DNA from: Physcia stellaris
Taxonomy: Eukaryota > Ascomycota > Lecanoromycetes > Caliciales > Physciaceae
Direction: 5' to 3'
Assembly: GCA_018902385.1 (NCBI GenBank)
Contig: JABSSW010000010.1
Location: 496,001 to 560,000 of the forward strand
Length of the DNA stretch: 64,000 nt
Both the position numbers and the translations under genes were made by a program. Shown piece by piece: positions 21,392 to 34,200 of this stretch. The number at the start of each line of letters is the position of its first letter. The stretch's first letter is position 1. Under the pieces are notes generated by a model. That model was not told where the DNA came from. It saw nothing but the letters and a program-made list of their open reading frames with translations, and made no database searches.

Positions 21392-23185
21392 CTAGAGTTC
21401 ATCTTTTACTGCCCCTGGCTTCGCAGCTGAGGATGCTGAGCAGACAGCAGGCGTGCCGACTTCCATCCTGTATACACACTTTTCCTCCTCAGTGATCTTC
21501 CAGATCTCATCTTTCTCGGCGCAGGCCAGAACAACAAGCGTGCTCCTGTTGGGACCGTTCCAGCAATGTTGCCCATTTTCGTAACGTAGTGCGACCCTCT
21601 CCCCCAAGCCCAACCCTTTTCCGTCTGCCGGCACTTCGTCGTCTACCATGATGGTATCAAACCGTACAAAGTTGCCCATGCCTGTGTCGCCCCCTCTCTT
21701 CTTAGGCTTCTGCTTGGTCTGCTCCATCCAGCACAGCTCATACGTGTATTCGCCAGAATCTTTGGAGACGCATTGACCTCGCAAGGCACGGAAGACATCA
21801 TCTAGACCATAGTCTTTCTTCAAGTCATCTTCATGGCCAGTGAGTTCGTTCTTGTGGTCGTTTAGTCCGTCTTCCGCTGCCTTCAAGGAGCTACGAGCAT
21901 CGCTGACGGCTTTGGACTCAGAGTCTGGGTCGCCACGACTGGGTGCCAATATTCCATTTTCGATCAAGAGTAGCCGTAAATCGCGTAGCTTCTTGTCCAC
22001 CCAATGGCGTACCGGTACTGGAAGATATTCCTCGATCTTGTAGACTTGAATAACATTAGCATCAAAGCGGGACATAAAGCGAATTGGAACAACATACGAA
22101 CGGTCACATCGCTGTCCTCTTCGGGCTGTTCCCACTCTTCCCATTTGATCGCCCCGGATTCTGAGTCGGGCTTGGATATCTCATCCAAGTCGCGATCATG
22201 GGCATCATCTCCTTCCCAAGGCTTCTCGCGAGCTGCAAATTCCTCCCAGCTTCTGACTGCCCGCTTTACTCCTTCGTCGTTGAAGTTAGGATTGTACTCC
22301 TCCTTGAACGTGCTCAAAACAGTCTCGAGCTCAGCAAGCCTTGACTTAGCGCTATCGCGCTGAAACCGCACATCGGTCAAGGACGTTCGTAATTCCTCGA
22401 TTCTCTCCTTTGCTAGTCCAGCAAGCACGCCGACTTTACTTGCTTTACCCGGAGCTTTAATGACTTTGCCTCGCTCTTGCCTTTCAACCTCTGCCAGTGT
22501 AGCTTGTGCAGCTTTAACCTTGACTTCTGCTCCCTCAATCTCGGTCCTCAAGGACTGTAGTCGATCTTCTACCTCCTTTCTTCGCTTTCCAGCATCGGCT
22601 ACTAACTCTTTCCTCTTCTTCTGTGCTGCACCCAATACTTTCTGCCTCATCTCTTCATTCTTCTTCCATTCCTTGCCAATCTCCTTGCACTTGTTCTCAC
22701 ACGACACAACTTTTGCCCACTCATCGCTGCCATCGCAGCATAAGTCGTAATCGCAAACTCCGTCATTGACGCTCAGGAAAGGGACATAGCTTGGCTGATG
22801 GCCCTTATTCTTGCAATAGAAGCCAGGAAGAGCAAGGGTTTTTGCTGAGTTGTTTATGGAGACATCGCTTAGTGTTGAGGGAGAAAAATCGGAAAGGTAG
22901 GAGCAGGCAGAAGTGCCAGGTTCATCAGAGCCGTCTGGACAATCGCAGAAGTCGTCATTGAGTTTGGCAATATCAAGGGTTACAGAAGGATTTGAGATGC
23001 ATTTGAAGCTGTCAGTCGCTTTGTAGAATTTGCCAACTAGATTCCAGATCAGTCCTATATTACTCGATGGTCCGGATACTTGCTGACCTACACTCGGGAC
23101 CAACGCCGCGCGGTCGAGGTGCGTCAGTTCCTGCAGCAGAGGCAACAGCACTACTAAGTAATATCAAAGAGTCAATTGCCCTCAT
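21392..23185 (-). CDS. GTB1: Glucosidase II beta subunit (PRKCSH family), 561 aa
   Basis: Non-catalytic ER subunit of glucosidase II, which trims the inner glucoses of N-glycans and retains the alpha subunit. Exons: 23,092-23,185, 22,098-23,036 and 21,392-22,044, with introns of 55 and 53 nt; the sum is 562 codons. The first ATG gives a signal peptide (MRAIDSLILLSSAVASA). A Cys-rich LDLa-like pair follows (CDCPDGSDEPGTSAC, then CDYDLCCDGSDEW), then a long Glu/Lys/Arg coiled coil, and an acidic EW-rich stretch. The C-terminal mannose-6-phosphate-receptor homology domain includes YENGQHCWNG. The protein ends in KDEL, an ER-retrieval signal. Length and domain order are normal for the family. It lies on the same strand as rtf2, 310 bp downstream of it. 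Confidence 0.95.
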
Positions 23186-23495
23186 ACTGGGTTTCGTTAC
23201 AGCACAAAGCTCACTCGAGACCAAAAGTTTAGAGCTTCGGATTTGACAAGCTGTTGTTTTCCTAAGGTTCCTTTAGCCGCGGCAAAACGAAACGAACCCC
23301 TGAGTGCTTGGCGCAACTCCTATTTAATCGAGCTGCAGTAAATGAATTGTCTCGTGAATTTCGAGTGGTCATGATCAATGACAATAGTATACACCGACGC
23401 ATGACGAAACTAAACGTATGTACACTGATCTCACGCATTTCCTGAGAATAGCCGTGAAGTACGCCGATAAATGCCCAAAAAGCTCCAACCCCCTA

Positions 23496-24542
23496 CTATC
23501 GCCGGGCACCCGCTGGTATGGAGAAACCCCTGGTCATGAAGTCTGACTCCTTCCCTTGATGTTCAGTACTCGACGAAAACAGGCCTTTGATGTTCTCATT
23601 GTTCCCCATCTTCCGCCGCTTGTTGCGATTCTGTTCCTCTGCTAGAACTCTTGCAGTCAAAGAAGCTGTCCCGGCGTTCCTAATACCCGTGACGGTCGTC
23701 GCTGTTTTATCCTCTATAGGCAGGGGTCCCTCTAGCTTTTGATCACTCTCTTCAGCTTGCATCTTCGGGACGTCATGGCTTGTCTTGTCCTTCTTTCTCT
23801 TCTTGCCGGATCCGGGAGCCTTCTTCAACGAATGCGTAAGTCCTTGCTCCTTCAGTCTCAACGCACGCTCTTTCAAGCGGAGTTTGTCTGCAGGCGCAAT
23901 GGGTAGTATTGATACTATATTTTCGGCGCTGAAAGGCTCGTCGCACTATGAAAATCAGTTGGCGCATGATTCTCGAATAGGGGAATCACTTACCTGCAAA
24001 CAAGCCTCTGCTGACAGCTCCTTCAGCGCACTTTCTGCGAATGCATGACCACAGGGCACCAGGTATACTGCTTTCACCCCAGGGCCAAGGGTCTTATTGG
24101 TGATTGGGCAAACCCACCTCGGGGCACTTCTGCTATTCTCGTTGTTTTTACTATCGTCGCCTTCCTCCACACGATACTTTACTTCTACGACATCTCGTAG
24201 ACTTCCTATGCGCACGTCGTCTTCCTGCTTTTCCTTAGATGTTTCCGCTTCAAGCTTGTCACCGGTCCCGGCGATCAGAGACTCTAGTACTGCATCCTTG
24301 TTGAAAAGCTTGCCTGACCAGTCTGATACCACTGGTGTAGAAAGGGGTCGTTGAGACAATGCACAAGTCACCCAACCATGCTCCTGTTGCTCCTTCTGTA
24401 CTTCTTTTACTTGAGTGGTATTGAGATCCTTCGCAGCCTCTCTGACAAGCTCACGGCGAGTAGGGATGCTGTTGCAAATGGACGTCAGCGCGCGAAGTCC
24501 CTCTATATTTCAGGTCCCTTACCTTCCCCCGTCATTACCCAT
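23496..24542 (-). CDS. rtf2: Replication termination factor 2 (Rtf2), 314 aa
   Basis: Nuclear RING-like protein; in fission yeast Rtf2 stabilises paused forks at the RTS1 barrier, and homologues act in fork restart and splicing. Exons: 24,523-24,542, 23,994-24,468 and 23,496-23,945. Introns of 54 and 48 nt have donors GTAAGG and GTAAGT. The first exon is only 20 nt and encodes MGNDGGS with its start codon; the sum is 315 codons. The N-terminus (GGSIPTRRELVRE, then WVTCALSQRPL) is diagnostic of Rtf2. The C2HC2-type RING-like region includes WVCPITNKTLGPG, YLVPCGHAF and, after intron 2, CDEPFSAENIVSI. The tail is Lys-rich (KKRKKDK), a likely nuclear localisation signal. It is divergent from the BTB-like gene, starts 452 bp apart. 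Confidence 0.93.
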
Positions 24543-24994
24543 CAGCCAATGCCACTGTGAAGAATAGTGATTATTTGCAAAGAGCCAAATGCACAACTGG
24601 GCTACCTCAAGGTACTCTAACTTGACGGGACGTACCTTAGGGTCACTTGGGTTTAGACTTAGGCTTAGTCATGGCGGGACATCCGGGATTTAGCTGCCGA
24701 AAGTCCGTCATTTGCGGGGAACAAACGTTGGCCCTGGGCTGTCTGGGGAAATTCGAGAATGACTCCGATTGTCAAATAAGAATTTCTCCACCCTGGCATG
24801 TTCTTCAATCTGAGAAGAGCGGGGCATCTCGAACTCTTCACAGATCAGTCCTGACCCATCGTCTCCTCGGGTATCTCCAAAGATCTGATTCGGTTCCACA
24901 AGCAGAGCTGACAAATTTTGAAAGGCCAGCTGCCATGGGGGCCACGATCAACTGCGGGGGCCAGCTCGAATCATCCCCGCTGTCCCCAGGAAAT

Positions 24995-27147
24995 ATGAAC
25001 GGACCTGTGCAGAAGCCAGTGTCAAGGACCATGTCCCTCTGGCGACCCCGTTGAAAACTCAGGGTAAGTCTGAAGAATTCAAGACCAAAATTCCCCTTTG
25101 ACAATTGAAGTCCTTGACTAATCTGTCTGCAGCGATTACCGAGAGTGTCCAAGATTTTGGGATCGAGAAGCATGGGAAGCTGCCTCCTCCCTTTTATCCT
25201 GCCAATTCGTCTCCTAGCCGCTCTTCGCTTCCATCCTATCATGGCTCGCCAATTCCCAATGAAACCTCTGACTTAGTCTCGGGTCATCTGCCAGCAACGA
25301 TCGCTGAGGATGGAACGCCGGCTGCGCTCTCTATATCACCAAATGGATACTCTCAATGGAATACTCCAGAATCGGCATATGCTGGGAATCCGACACCTCC
25401 GGACGAAGAGTCACCAACACACTTTAATTACTCCATTGACGCTAAAACTTTCCATCCTCAACCTACTCCGCCATCTGACCTGACGCCCCCTCCCTCTCAG
25501 TCATCATCATCATACCAACGTTACGCATATCCGTACAATATTTCCTTCTATCCCCCAGAAACGCCAGAATTCGTCGATTCCCCTTCTTCAGCACAGTCTA
25601 TGTATCATGGCTATTCTTATGTACCATCCTTGACAGATGCCAATTTCTCCACCGATCTCTATGCTCCCTTGGACTATACAGGCCCAGTAGAAACCTCGAG
25701 GAACGGGCTCTCCACTACTGAGTGCCATGATCCCTTTTCTGACGTTGTCAACCCTCCTTTATACATCGGTGGAGAAGTCGACCGATCTACGCAACCCAGG
25801 GCAGATATCAAACTAGCATCAACGAGCTCTTCCGTCTTGAAACAAGGCAATGGCTTGCCAGAAGATGGTCTGCCTCAGGCTTCTACCCAGGCCAAACCTA
25901 CAGTATCGGAGCTCGCACAAGATTCTGATACAATTAGCAGCGGTTCATCAGATCCATCTGCCAAGGAAGAAGAAGCAAGCGCGTCCGAGGAGTATCAAGC
26001 CTGGCGCAGAACTGCTTTGTATGATCTGCAAAGCGTTCCACAAGAAGTGTGGCGGGAGCGAATGATGATGCCTTCAATCTTCCTACAACATTTCAACAGC
26101 CCTCGATATGCCGACTGTCGAATACGGATCAATGCTCCGGACAAGTCAAAGCCTGGTTTTGATCTACTGCTTCACAGTATCCTTCTTACTTACAGTCCGG
26201 TGTTGGCAGCCAAGCTTGAAAGTTCTGAGCCGGCTAGCGATGGTCTCAGACTAGTAGTGTTGGATGCGAGTGGTGAATTTCTCACCCCTGACTCAATCGA
26301 GTCGGCACTTTACACTTGTTACGGGCGGCCATTGTGCGACTTTATCGGCACAACGGCTGATGTTGCCGTCACAAATGCCAAAGATTCAGCAATGTGGATG
26401 GAGAATGCCTTGGCATTTATAGCAGCTGGGCGGCTACTAGGGTTACCTTCGGTCATTGCTCGTGGCTCACAGATCGCCAGACGTATCTTGAATTGGGACA
26501 ACATTGAAAAAGCGCTTTCCTTTGTGGTACACAGTCGGGCCGGCTTTGACACAGAGGGTGCAGACAGCATTTCCCCCTCTGCAGGAGAAGACAGCTCAAT
26601 CGATCAGCAGTCAGAGGTCCCAGGAGCGTCTGCGGATATAGCACCACTTATGACTAGCTGCCTTCAATTGCTCTTGGATCGATTTCCGAGACACTGGAAA
26701 GTCAACACCTTAGCGCCATCACTATCGTCCATCGATAGGCTTCCCAAAGCTCCAGTGAAGCGACAGATAACTCCAAAGCCCAGACTTAGTCAAATCAAAT
26801 TTGGGGATCTATCCCCTGAAGAGCCTATGAGGACAGAAAGCTTGACAGACCAGGATACACTGCTTTCGAGTATAATGATATCATTACCATTTGGTCTTGT
26901 CCAACGAGTCATACTCGAACTGCAAGAACGCCTCTCATTCGAAGGTCTTCAGAGCCTAGTGACAGAGAGGGAGAGCAGACGCCGATACGCGGTTCAGGAA
27001 GATCCAATGTACAGTCGGAGCACTCCATCGCTAGTCTTGCCCGATTCACTTGTATGGGAAGAGTACGTGGAGTCAGTCACGAACGAGGGCTCCTACCCTC
27101 GGATATCACGGCGACGGACTGGTCATGGAACAACATCAAATTCATAA
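24995..27147 (+). CDS. BTB/POZ-like fungal protein, about 689 aa, 5' exon uncertain
   Basis: The main exon (25,133-27,147) has no in-frame ATG near its front, and it is preceded by a branch-like TTGACTAAT and the acceptor CTGCAG, so a short upstream exon must exist. The best candidate is 24,995-25,049 (MNGPVQKPVSRTMSLWRP), with a weak donor GTTGAA at 25,050 and correct phase; the strong GTAAGT at 25,064 leaves no in-frame ATG. Residues 1-300 are Ser/Pro/Tyr-rich and disordered. From about 26,070 a BTB-like fold is suggested by FNSPRYADCRIRI, FDLLLHSILLTYSPVL and ALAFIAAGRLLGL, although I did not verify the fold. The C-terminal third ends in an Arg-rich tail. The family occurs in ascomycetes without a known function. 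Confidence 0.7.
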
Positions 27148-28717
27148 CGGATCATGAGCATATTTCCTTTACTCTGTCAATTTAGCGTTGCGAGCGGGCG
27201 TGTACAGAGTCGATTTGATAGCGCACGATGCTGATGTGGGTTCACTTCAGAAAGATGATAAAAGTATTGTTGTCAATAGGTCCTTGCATTTGGAGTCTGC
27301 TTCCGTGCTTTGCTAGATACTGTAGTCACCTCCAAGCACTTTATGAATCCTCAAGAGGTCTTTAGAGAATCATGATAACGCGGCCGCTGTTGCATTAGCT
27401 GATTTTCCTTTCCCAGTGAAGTGAATCCTAACCATCACGATCAACACAGTGTTGAACACACCGTCAATAGAGCTCGTGAATGTCTGAAACGCTATTGACC
27501 TGACATTCATATGCCCTCAAACGCCTTTAAAATGCTCTCGCTGCCCCATTCCCTCGTTCTCCCAGAACCATTCGAGTCTCCCCACACACATACCGAAATC
27601 TACCACCTCCCAACTATAAATCACCCCCCAAACCCCACCACCATCAACATGTCTTCCAACACGCAGCAGTATTCCGCAGGCGGTACACTGCTTATCAACA
27701 CCGACATCTGGTTCCCCACCATCGCGCCCCCGTCCCCCAAGCCTCGCAGCTGCGGCCTCGAGCACTCGAAATTCGCCAAGTTCTTCGTCGCAGAGCGGGA
27801 TTCTGGGGCTGGCATCAAGCGCAATAAGCCTGCCTCGGTTGATCTGGGTGCGCCGTATCGGGTCGCTTTTGATGCGGTTGCTGTTCATGGGTCGGGATTA
27901 AGGTCTGGAAGGTTTGGGCGGTTGCATTATTCGTGTATGTTGTGATGCTCTAGGAGATGAGGAATTGGAATGAGTGAGTAGGTATGTGATGATGAGGGAC
28001 TGGATTTTGCTTTTTAGTGAGGATGTGCAGCTGATAGTGATCTAGATAGGGGAGAGTTTGAACGGGTGTGGGCATGGGCATGGTGTTGGAGAGCACATAG
28101 CGGGGCTATGAGTGAGTTGAATGTGGGCGGTTGTTGGGTCTGCTGGTTTAGGATGGCTGGATTACGAATGTATTTTGAGAGGATCCATGTTTCTAGCTGG
28201 ATGATATCAAGCTGTTTGCGTGGATGCTGCATCAATCTCCAGACACGTGGACTGAGAAATGGTGTTCACCTTACTGCCTTGATACTTGTTGGAGGTGACT
28301 GAATGAGATTCATAGCGAGATATTCGCTAATTCGAGTACGTGGTGATCAATGATGTGGATGAAGCAGAACGAACCTCGAAAGGACATCACAGCCAGATCT
28401 CGTGAGCTCTGTTCATGGCTGGCTAGTTCACTGAGATCGATCGACATGGATCCTTCGTGCTTTGGAAAGATTGGAGTGGTGCTTCTTCTTGTCACTTCCG
28501 TCGTTGCTTCATTAAAGAAATTGATTTCGGGATGCGAGGAGGTTTCCTCGTTTCGAATTGTGATAATGCCTGGAGAAATGGACCTTATGGGCGGCAGATA
28601 GGCGCTGAGCCGCCCACCTACGGATACCTCGGCTTTTGTAGGTGGCTTTACTCTTACGTCATCGGCAGATCAGAAAATCAGTCCGAACTGCTGTTCTGTC
28701 CAGACATTCAATTCATA
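27148..28717. other. Intergenic stretch with one possible small gene
   Basis: Apart from the small frame at 27,649-27,945, I see only AT-balanced non-coding sequence and the promoter of the dehydrogenase gene. Confidence 0.4.
27649..27945 (+). CDS. Possible small protein (98 aa), unknown
   Basis: An open frame starting MSSNTQQYSAGGTLLINTD follows a TATAAAT at about 27,616, with a purine/CAAC context at the start codon. GC content rises within the frame. The product is a hydrophilic protein with no domain that I recognise, no signal peptide and no membrane segment. It may be real but could equally be a chance frame or one exon of a longer gene. Confidence 0.3.
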   Translation: MSSNTQQYSAGGTLLINTDIWFPTIAPPSPKPRSCGLEHSKFAKFFVAERDSGAGIKRNKPASVDLGAPYRVAFDAVAVHGSGLRSGRFGRLHYSCML

Positions 28718-29812
28718 ATGTCACAATTTCGACCCGATGTTCTTCGCGTTACTTCTCAATTAAAACGCAATTGGTGCTTACGGCGATATTTGAGCACAAG
28801 TCCTGCAATGGCCGCAGCTGAAGTCAAGAGATTAGGCGTCGTAGGGGCAGGCCAGATGGTACGCTACCATTGACTCAACTCACAGGCATGACGACTAACA
28901 TAAATCTGTTAGGGACTAGGTATAGCCCTTGTTGCAGCCCAAAAAGCGCGGATACCCGTAACCCTCGTCGACAGCTCACAAGCTTCTCTCGACAAAGGCC
29001 TTAAATTCGCAGGTGAGCCAGAACGGAGTCGTCGCTCCACCGTACGTGCAGATACTAAAAGCATTCTTGTTGCAGACAGACTTCTTGAAAAAGATGTCTC
29101 AAAGTCAAGGATTTCTCAGTCCGACGCCTCCGAAGCACGCTCTCGCCTTGAGCCCACGACCAACATCGAAGATCTCTCTTCTGCAGACTTCATCATAGAA
29201 GCCGTTCCGGAAATCCTCGATCTCAAGACCTCAATATTCTCTCAACTAGCTAAGATAGCCCCCTCGCATGCCATTCTTGCCACCAACACATCTTCAATAT
29301 CCATCACCAAGATAGCCGCCGCGACCACACCAAAAGACAATCCTACAGACCTCACAGCTGCTTCAAGAGTCATAAGTACTCATTTTATGAACCCAGTGCC
29401 GGTACAGAAGGGTGTTGAAATTATTAGTGGGCTTCAGACATCCCCATCGACGGTTGAGATAGCATTAGACTTCATGAAAAGAATGGGGAAAATACCTTCG
29501 CAATCTGCAGACTCGCCCGGTTTCCTGGCCAATCGGATCCTTATGCCATACATAAACGAAGCAATCATATGTTTCGAGACCGGAGTCGGTGGGAAGGAGG
29601 ATATTGACAACATCATGAAAAATGGAACGAATGTGCCTATGGGTCCTTTGCAACTAGCGGACTTCATCGGCCTTGATACCTGCCTGGCAATCATGAAAGT
29701 ACTGCATACCGAGACCGGAGACTCAAAATACCGACCGAGTGTGCTTCTCAGTAAGATGGTCGATGCAGGCTGGCTAGGAAAAAAGTCTGGAAAGGGATTC
29801 TATGATTATTGA
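28718..29812 (+). CDS. Mitochondrial 3-hydroxyacyl-/3-hydroxybutyryl-CoA dehydrogenase, 325 aa
   Basis: NAD-dependent enzyme oxidising L-3-hydroxyacyl-CoA (likely short chain) to 3-ketoacyl-CoA in mitochondrial fatty-acid or amino-acid breakdown. Exons: 28,718-28,858, 28,913-29,012 and 29,076-29,812; introns of 54 and 63 nt. Exon lengths sum to 326 codons. An Arg/Ser-rich presequence (residues 1-31, ending RRYLSTSPAM) indicates mitochondrial import. The Rossmann motif GAGQMGLGIA is rebuilt across intron 1. Other family marks are ATNTSSISI, the catalytic STHFMNPVP, SPGFLANRILMPY and the C-terminal MGPLQLADFIGLDTC and GKKSGKGFYDY. Length fits the single-domain HAD family (about 290 plus presequence). 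Confidence 0.95.
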
Positions 29813-29879
29813 AGACAGCACAACAGGCCAGTGATCTCGAAATATGACCGATCTTTCCTGTTAGCCTGCACAGCCGGGG

Positions 29880-31050
29880 ACAATGATAGATCAATATTTC
29901 AATGGCACAAAATTTCGAATCTATCGGTCGATCTACACTTTGCTTCTGATTTCGGTCATCATACGTTCAGTAGCGGCAATTCTCAAAAGCTGGGCTGCTT
30001 TGGCAAATCCTTGCGCTTTGGGATTTGGTGCCAGCGACACAAGAAACATAGACAAGGAAGACAACACTTCGGCGATACTAACAAGGATGGCCTAACGTTG
30101 CAAACGTTGTCTTAGACGGGCCACGCGAGATACATGAAAGTGCAGCCGGGTAAGCTGTCCAGAAGCTAAAACATACTGTGAGAAATCTCTGAAGGTATCA
30201 GCGGTCCACAGCGACATTGACATAGCGATCTTCACGATTGGTTGCAACGACATTACCTTCTTCGACATAGCAAAAGCGTGTATCTTTCGATTCGGGTTGG
30301 CTATGATGGACTGGCGAAATCGACTTATTTACATAGAATCAAGTCACGAACGACCTTCGAGAAACATTCGGCTTCACCCGTTCGACAATCCTCAGCCAGA
30401 TGCTTGATCGTGACTTCGAACTCTACACGGCTGGCTGTGCAGCTTTCTGCTCAACTTCAACTTATTTTCCTTGGGAGCTTATTGACAATTGTCGCACCTG
30501 GATGACGGACCAGGACGACGGGATTATTGCTGAACGCCAATTACTCGGATATTAGAGTCTCTGTCGTCTTTGCGGACTAGAGCAATGCTTTCGAAGGTCA
30601 TCGATACTGGAGGGAAAGCCAGATCCAAACAATGTTCTAAGCGGATTGGCTCTTAGACGTAAATCAATTATACTTTGGCAACTCCATCTCCATCTACGTA
30701 CTACGGAACCACGCAAGCTGGACAGTATGCTGCTTCCACGTTGAAGCCATCGAACACGAAAGGCATAGTGGATACGTGTGTGATGATATTTGATGGGCTT
30801 GCACGAACTTTAAATCCACCATCCATAATCACGATGCGATCAGGCCAGAGGTTCTCTCTGCTTATATTGCATCGCCATTGAGCCCCAACTGTCATAATGG
30901 TGTAGCCTTTCAGTCAACGACTTCAGCGATGGGAGCGTCGTCCCAAAAGCAAAGGCCATACCGGAAACACCAGCATCAACAGCTATTTTATAAAGTGACT
31001 CAAGCGATGACTCAAATTACTGCAAAGATAAAAGTGTTTGAACCACAGAT
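29880..31050 (+). pseudogene. Decayed SGNH/GDSL hydrolase gene
   Basis: The 1.4 kb gap between the dehydrogenase and tof1 has no intact gene, but scattered blocks in different plus-strand frames match the fungal secreted SGNH hydrolase order. About 30,186-30,320 reads SDIDIAIFTIGCNDITFFD then AKACIFRFG, containing the block III GxND. About 30,405-30,470 reads DFELYTAGCAAFC, resembling the FxLYVTGYAxFF strand. About 30,580-30,600 reads NAFEGHRYW, like the hallmark FEGHRFCE. A possible start region lies near 29,960 (CALGFGASD, where GDSL-type starts are expected). At least five frame changes or stops separate these pieces. Orthology is inferred by eye; the enzyme is not functional. Confidence 0.5.
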
Positions 31051-31236
31051 CACTCGATGAAAAGCTTTCCTCGTTGTTGTGTTAGCTGTGTTAAATTAAT
31101 ATGCCGAGGTTCGGCTTTAGAGAGTGTGTGTTCTTATTTCCGGCAATGTCGCGTCGCGTCTTCCACGCGTTTCTGTACTACTGAGTAGCCATCTTGAAGG
31201 ATAGCAGTTTGACAGCAGTTGACGATTTCGCCAACG

Positions 31237-34200
31237 ATGGAGCATGAATCTGAGACTGCTCTGAATCCTCAGTCATATAGCACAGTCGACCACGAAGTCC
31301 GCGCTTATGTCTACAGTCTTGTCTCCGCGGTACAGCCCCTCATAGTAAATTTCCCTATCTGTAGCTAACACCTATCTGCGACAGCTTGGTGGGACCGGCG
31401 CTGACGAAGATGGCCGATACATACTCGGCGATGATGCCTTAGCTTGCTTGAAAGACATAAAAAAATGGCTGAAACTCTACGACGAAAAATCGAATCGGTT
31501 GGACGTTGCACGGTGCCTTGCCGAAGCGAATCTGGTGAATGGCGACCTCTTGGAAATACTGGCAGCATGGCCAGAAGAGGCGACGGATGACAGACTCAAG
31601 AGCAAGATCTCGCTGGCGTGTTTGGAGCTACTGGTGCCATTGACATGGCCGATTGAGAAGAATGAAATGCAGATGACCGTCAACCACCATCGCCATGTAC
31701 CCTATCTACAGCTTGCACAAACAAAGTACAAGCGTGCTATTATCCAACACGATGCGATGATACTGAGGACTGCGGTCCGCATCGTGCTTCCATCTATAGC
31801 GTTACCGCAAGGAGAACGATCGTCTCGAGACGAAGGCATTATAAAACTCTTGCTTTACTTTTGTCGGAATGTGGCCATGATAAGTGCGCCCGGAAATTTG
31901 CCAGTCGAGGGGAATGAGAGCGAGGTCTCAAGATCGGCAACAATCGAGGCCTTTCACAAGCAAGAGGTCCTTGCACTACTCCTCACAATTGCCTCAAATA
32001 TGGGTGAAGATTTCAACACTCAGGATACCGTCATACTGGAGGTTCTCTTCCACCTACTCAAAGGCGTTGATGTTGAAAAATTGTTCATGGACAAAGAACA
32101 GATGGACGCTTCAAACTCAGACGAATTAAAGTCCCTCCTCAAGAAAGAAGCCAACATGCACAGAAGCTATGCGAAGACTGCTCCAACCCGACACAATCGT
32201 TTTGGCACCATGATATGGGTAAAGCGCGACAATGCTCGCGGTGTTTCTGCCGTCTCAGGCCAAGATGTCCTCAATAACGACCAAAAAACTCTTACAAAGA
32301 TGGACCAATCCAAGCAATGGAACAAGCCCCGACAACGCTCTAAAGACGCCGACCAATCATCCGACCGTTTCGATCTTCCAGTACCCCTTACACCTTCAGC
32401 AACCATCCACCTCCGTTCCTTTGTTGAAGAGTTCCTCGACTCCAGCTTCAACCCCCTTTTCAACCACATCCGCAAAGCAATCGAACGCGAAGCTGAGCGC
32501 GTCCTCGACGCACATAGTCAACAATTTTTCTACCTCATCTCTTGGTTCCTTGAAGCTGAGCGCGTCCGCCGCCGTAAAAAAGCCGAATCTCTGAAGAAGC
32601 TGAGAGGGCCCGCCTCGAAAATAACGACAGATTTCGAAGCCGACTCCTTTGCCCTGATAGCCAGCGTGCTAAATCAAGAAACCTTTATACTTCTCAACCG
32701 CTTTACGCAAGATCGACTAGACATGAAGTCCTGGCGCGACGTCAATGCCGGCACCAGAGCCTTCACACAGGTGCTACTAATCGTGCAGGATATGGCCGAG
32801 TCCCCTGTTGAAGAGGATCAAGAGATTGCAGAGAACATCCAGAATCGCATCTTCTACGAAGAAACGACACACGACCGCATCATCGCCATCCTGCGCGCGT
32901 ACAAAGATCAAGGATTCGGCTACCTTGAATCCAGCACCGAGCTCGCGCATGTCTTCTTACGAATGCTGGAGCGCTACTCGCGTGAGAACGTAGACCTACA
33001 AATCCGTTCGCGGCGACGAGCTCGCAAGACCCGCAAAGCAGCTACCGCCCATCAACGCTCGGCCAATGCCTCCGACAACGACATCGATGCCGACAATGCC
33101 TCCGAGCAAGAAGACGCCGCCGAAGCCGCCCGTGTCTCCCGCGAACGGAAATTTGACTTCTCTCGCTTTTGCGCCAAATTCATGACCCAGTCCTGTATCG
33201 ACACCTTCGTCGCCTTCACCCACTACTATGCCGACCTCTCCCCTTCGCAGCTAAAGCGTGCGCACCGCTTCTTCTATCGTGTTGCCTTTAAGCAGGAGCT
33301 CAGCGTGATGCTCTTCCGGCTGGACATCATCGCGCTTTTCTATCGCATGATTAAGGGGCCGCAAGGTCTTGATCCGGCTATAGGGAGTGTCTGGGGTGAA
33401 TGGGAGGAGTTGGTGAGGCAATTACTGAAGCGATTGGTGAAAAAGATGCAGGAGCGGGAGAGCATGGTTGTTGAGATGCTATTTAGCAAGATTCGTTCGT
33501 CAGTTTTCTACCTGGAAAAGGGGTACGAGGAGCCAAGTGCCGAGAAAAAGATCAGGCCGCCGGCGACACTGGAGGTTAGAGGGACGATGAGCAGGGAGGA
33601 GCAGATCGGGGTCGCGGTTGCGGTATTATATGATGAGAAACTTGAGCTGGTGGACTGGGTAGCGAAAGTCATATCCGACGCAGCGAGTGAGAGGCAAAGC
33701 TGGGAGGCGGAAGCTGCTGCTCGACGCGCTGAGGCTGGCGACGATTTAGATACCCCGAACGCCACTGACGCACCGAACAGCGATGCTGCATCAAAGCCCG
33801 CTCCTCCCTCCATAGTCCTCATCCCCGGGACCCCAGAGCGCGCAACCGCGCTGTTCAAAGACGCTAAACTCCGCCTTCTCCTCACTCTCTCTGGCTTCTC
33901 CCGCCTCGGCATCGATGACGAGCCCGGCGCGACCTGGATCCTTCCCTCTAATCTAACCGCCCGCGAGCTGCACGAAACGTATGAGATCATTGACCGCCAT
34001 AGGCGTGATCCGGTCACGCAGTACGGCGACGAAGATCCCATCAGTGCGGAGGATCTGCTGAGGCGGAAAGCGGCACCGAAGGCGCGAAGAGCGGAGTATG
34101 ATGATGATAGCGAGGGCGATGGGATCGTTCCTGATGGGGAGGGAGAGGCCGAGGAGTTCCTGTTCCCCGGTGGCGGACCGGTTGATGATCCCTCCTCTCG

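Noticed and set aside
24647-25054. 135-codon plus-strand open frame before the BTB-like gene
   Set aside because: It begins without ATG, has no domain resemblance and ends in a stop before the splice donor; only its last part may overlap the true first exon.
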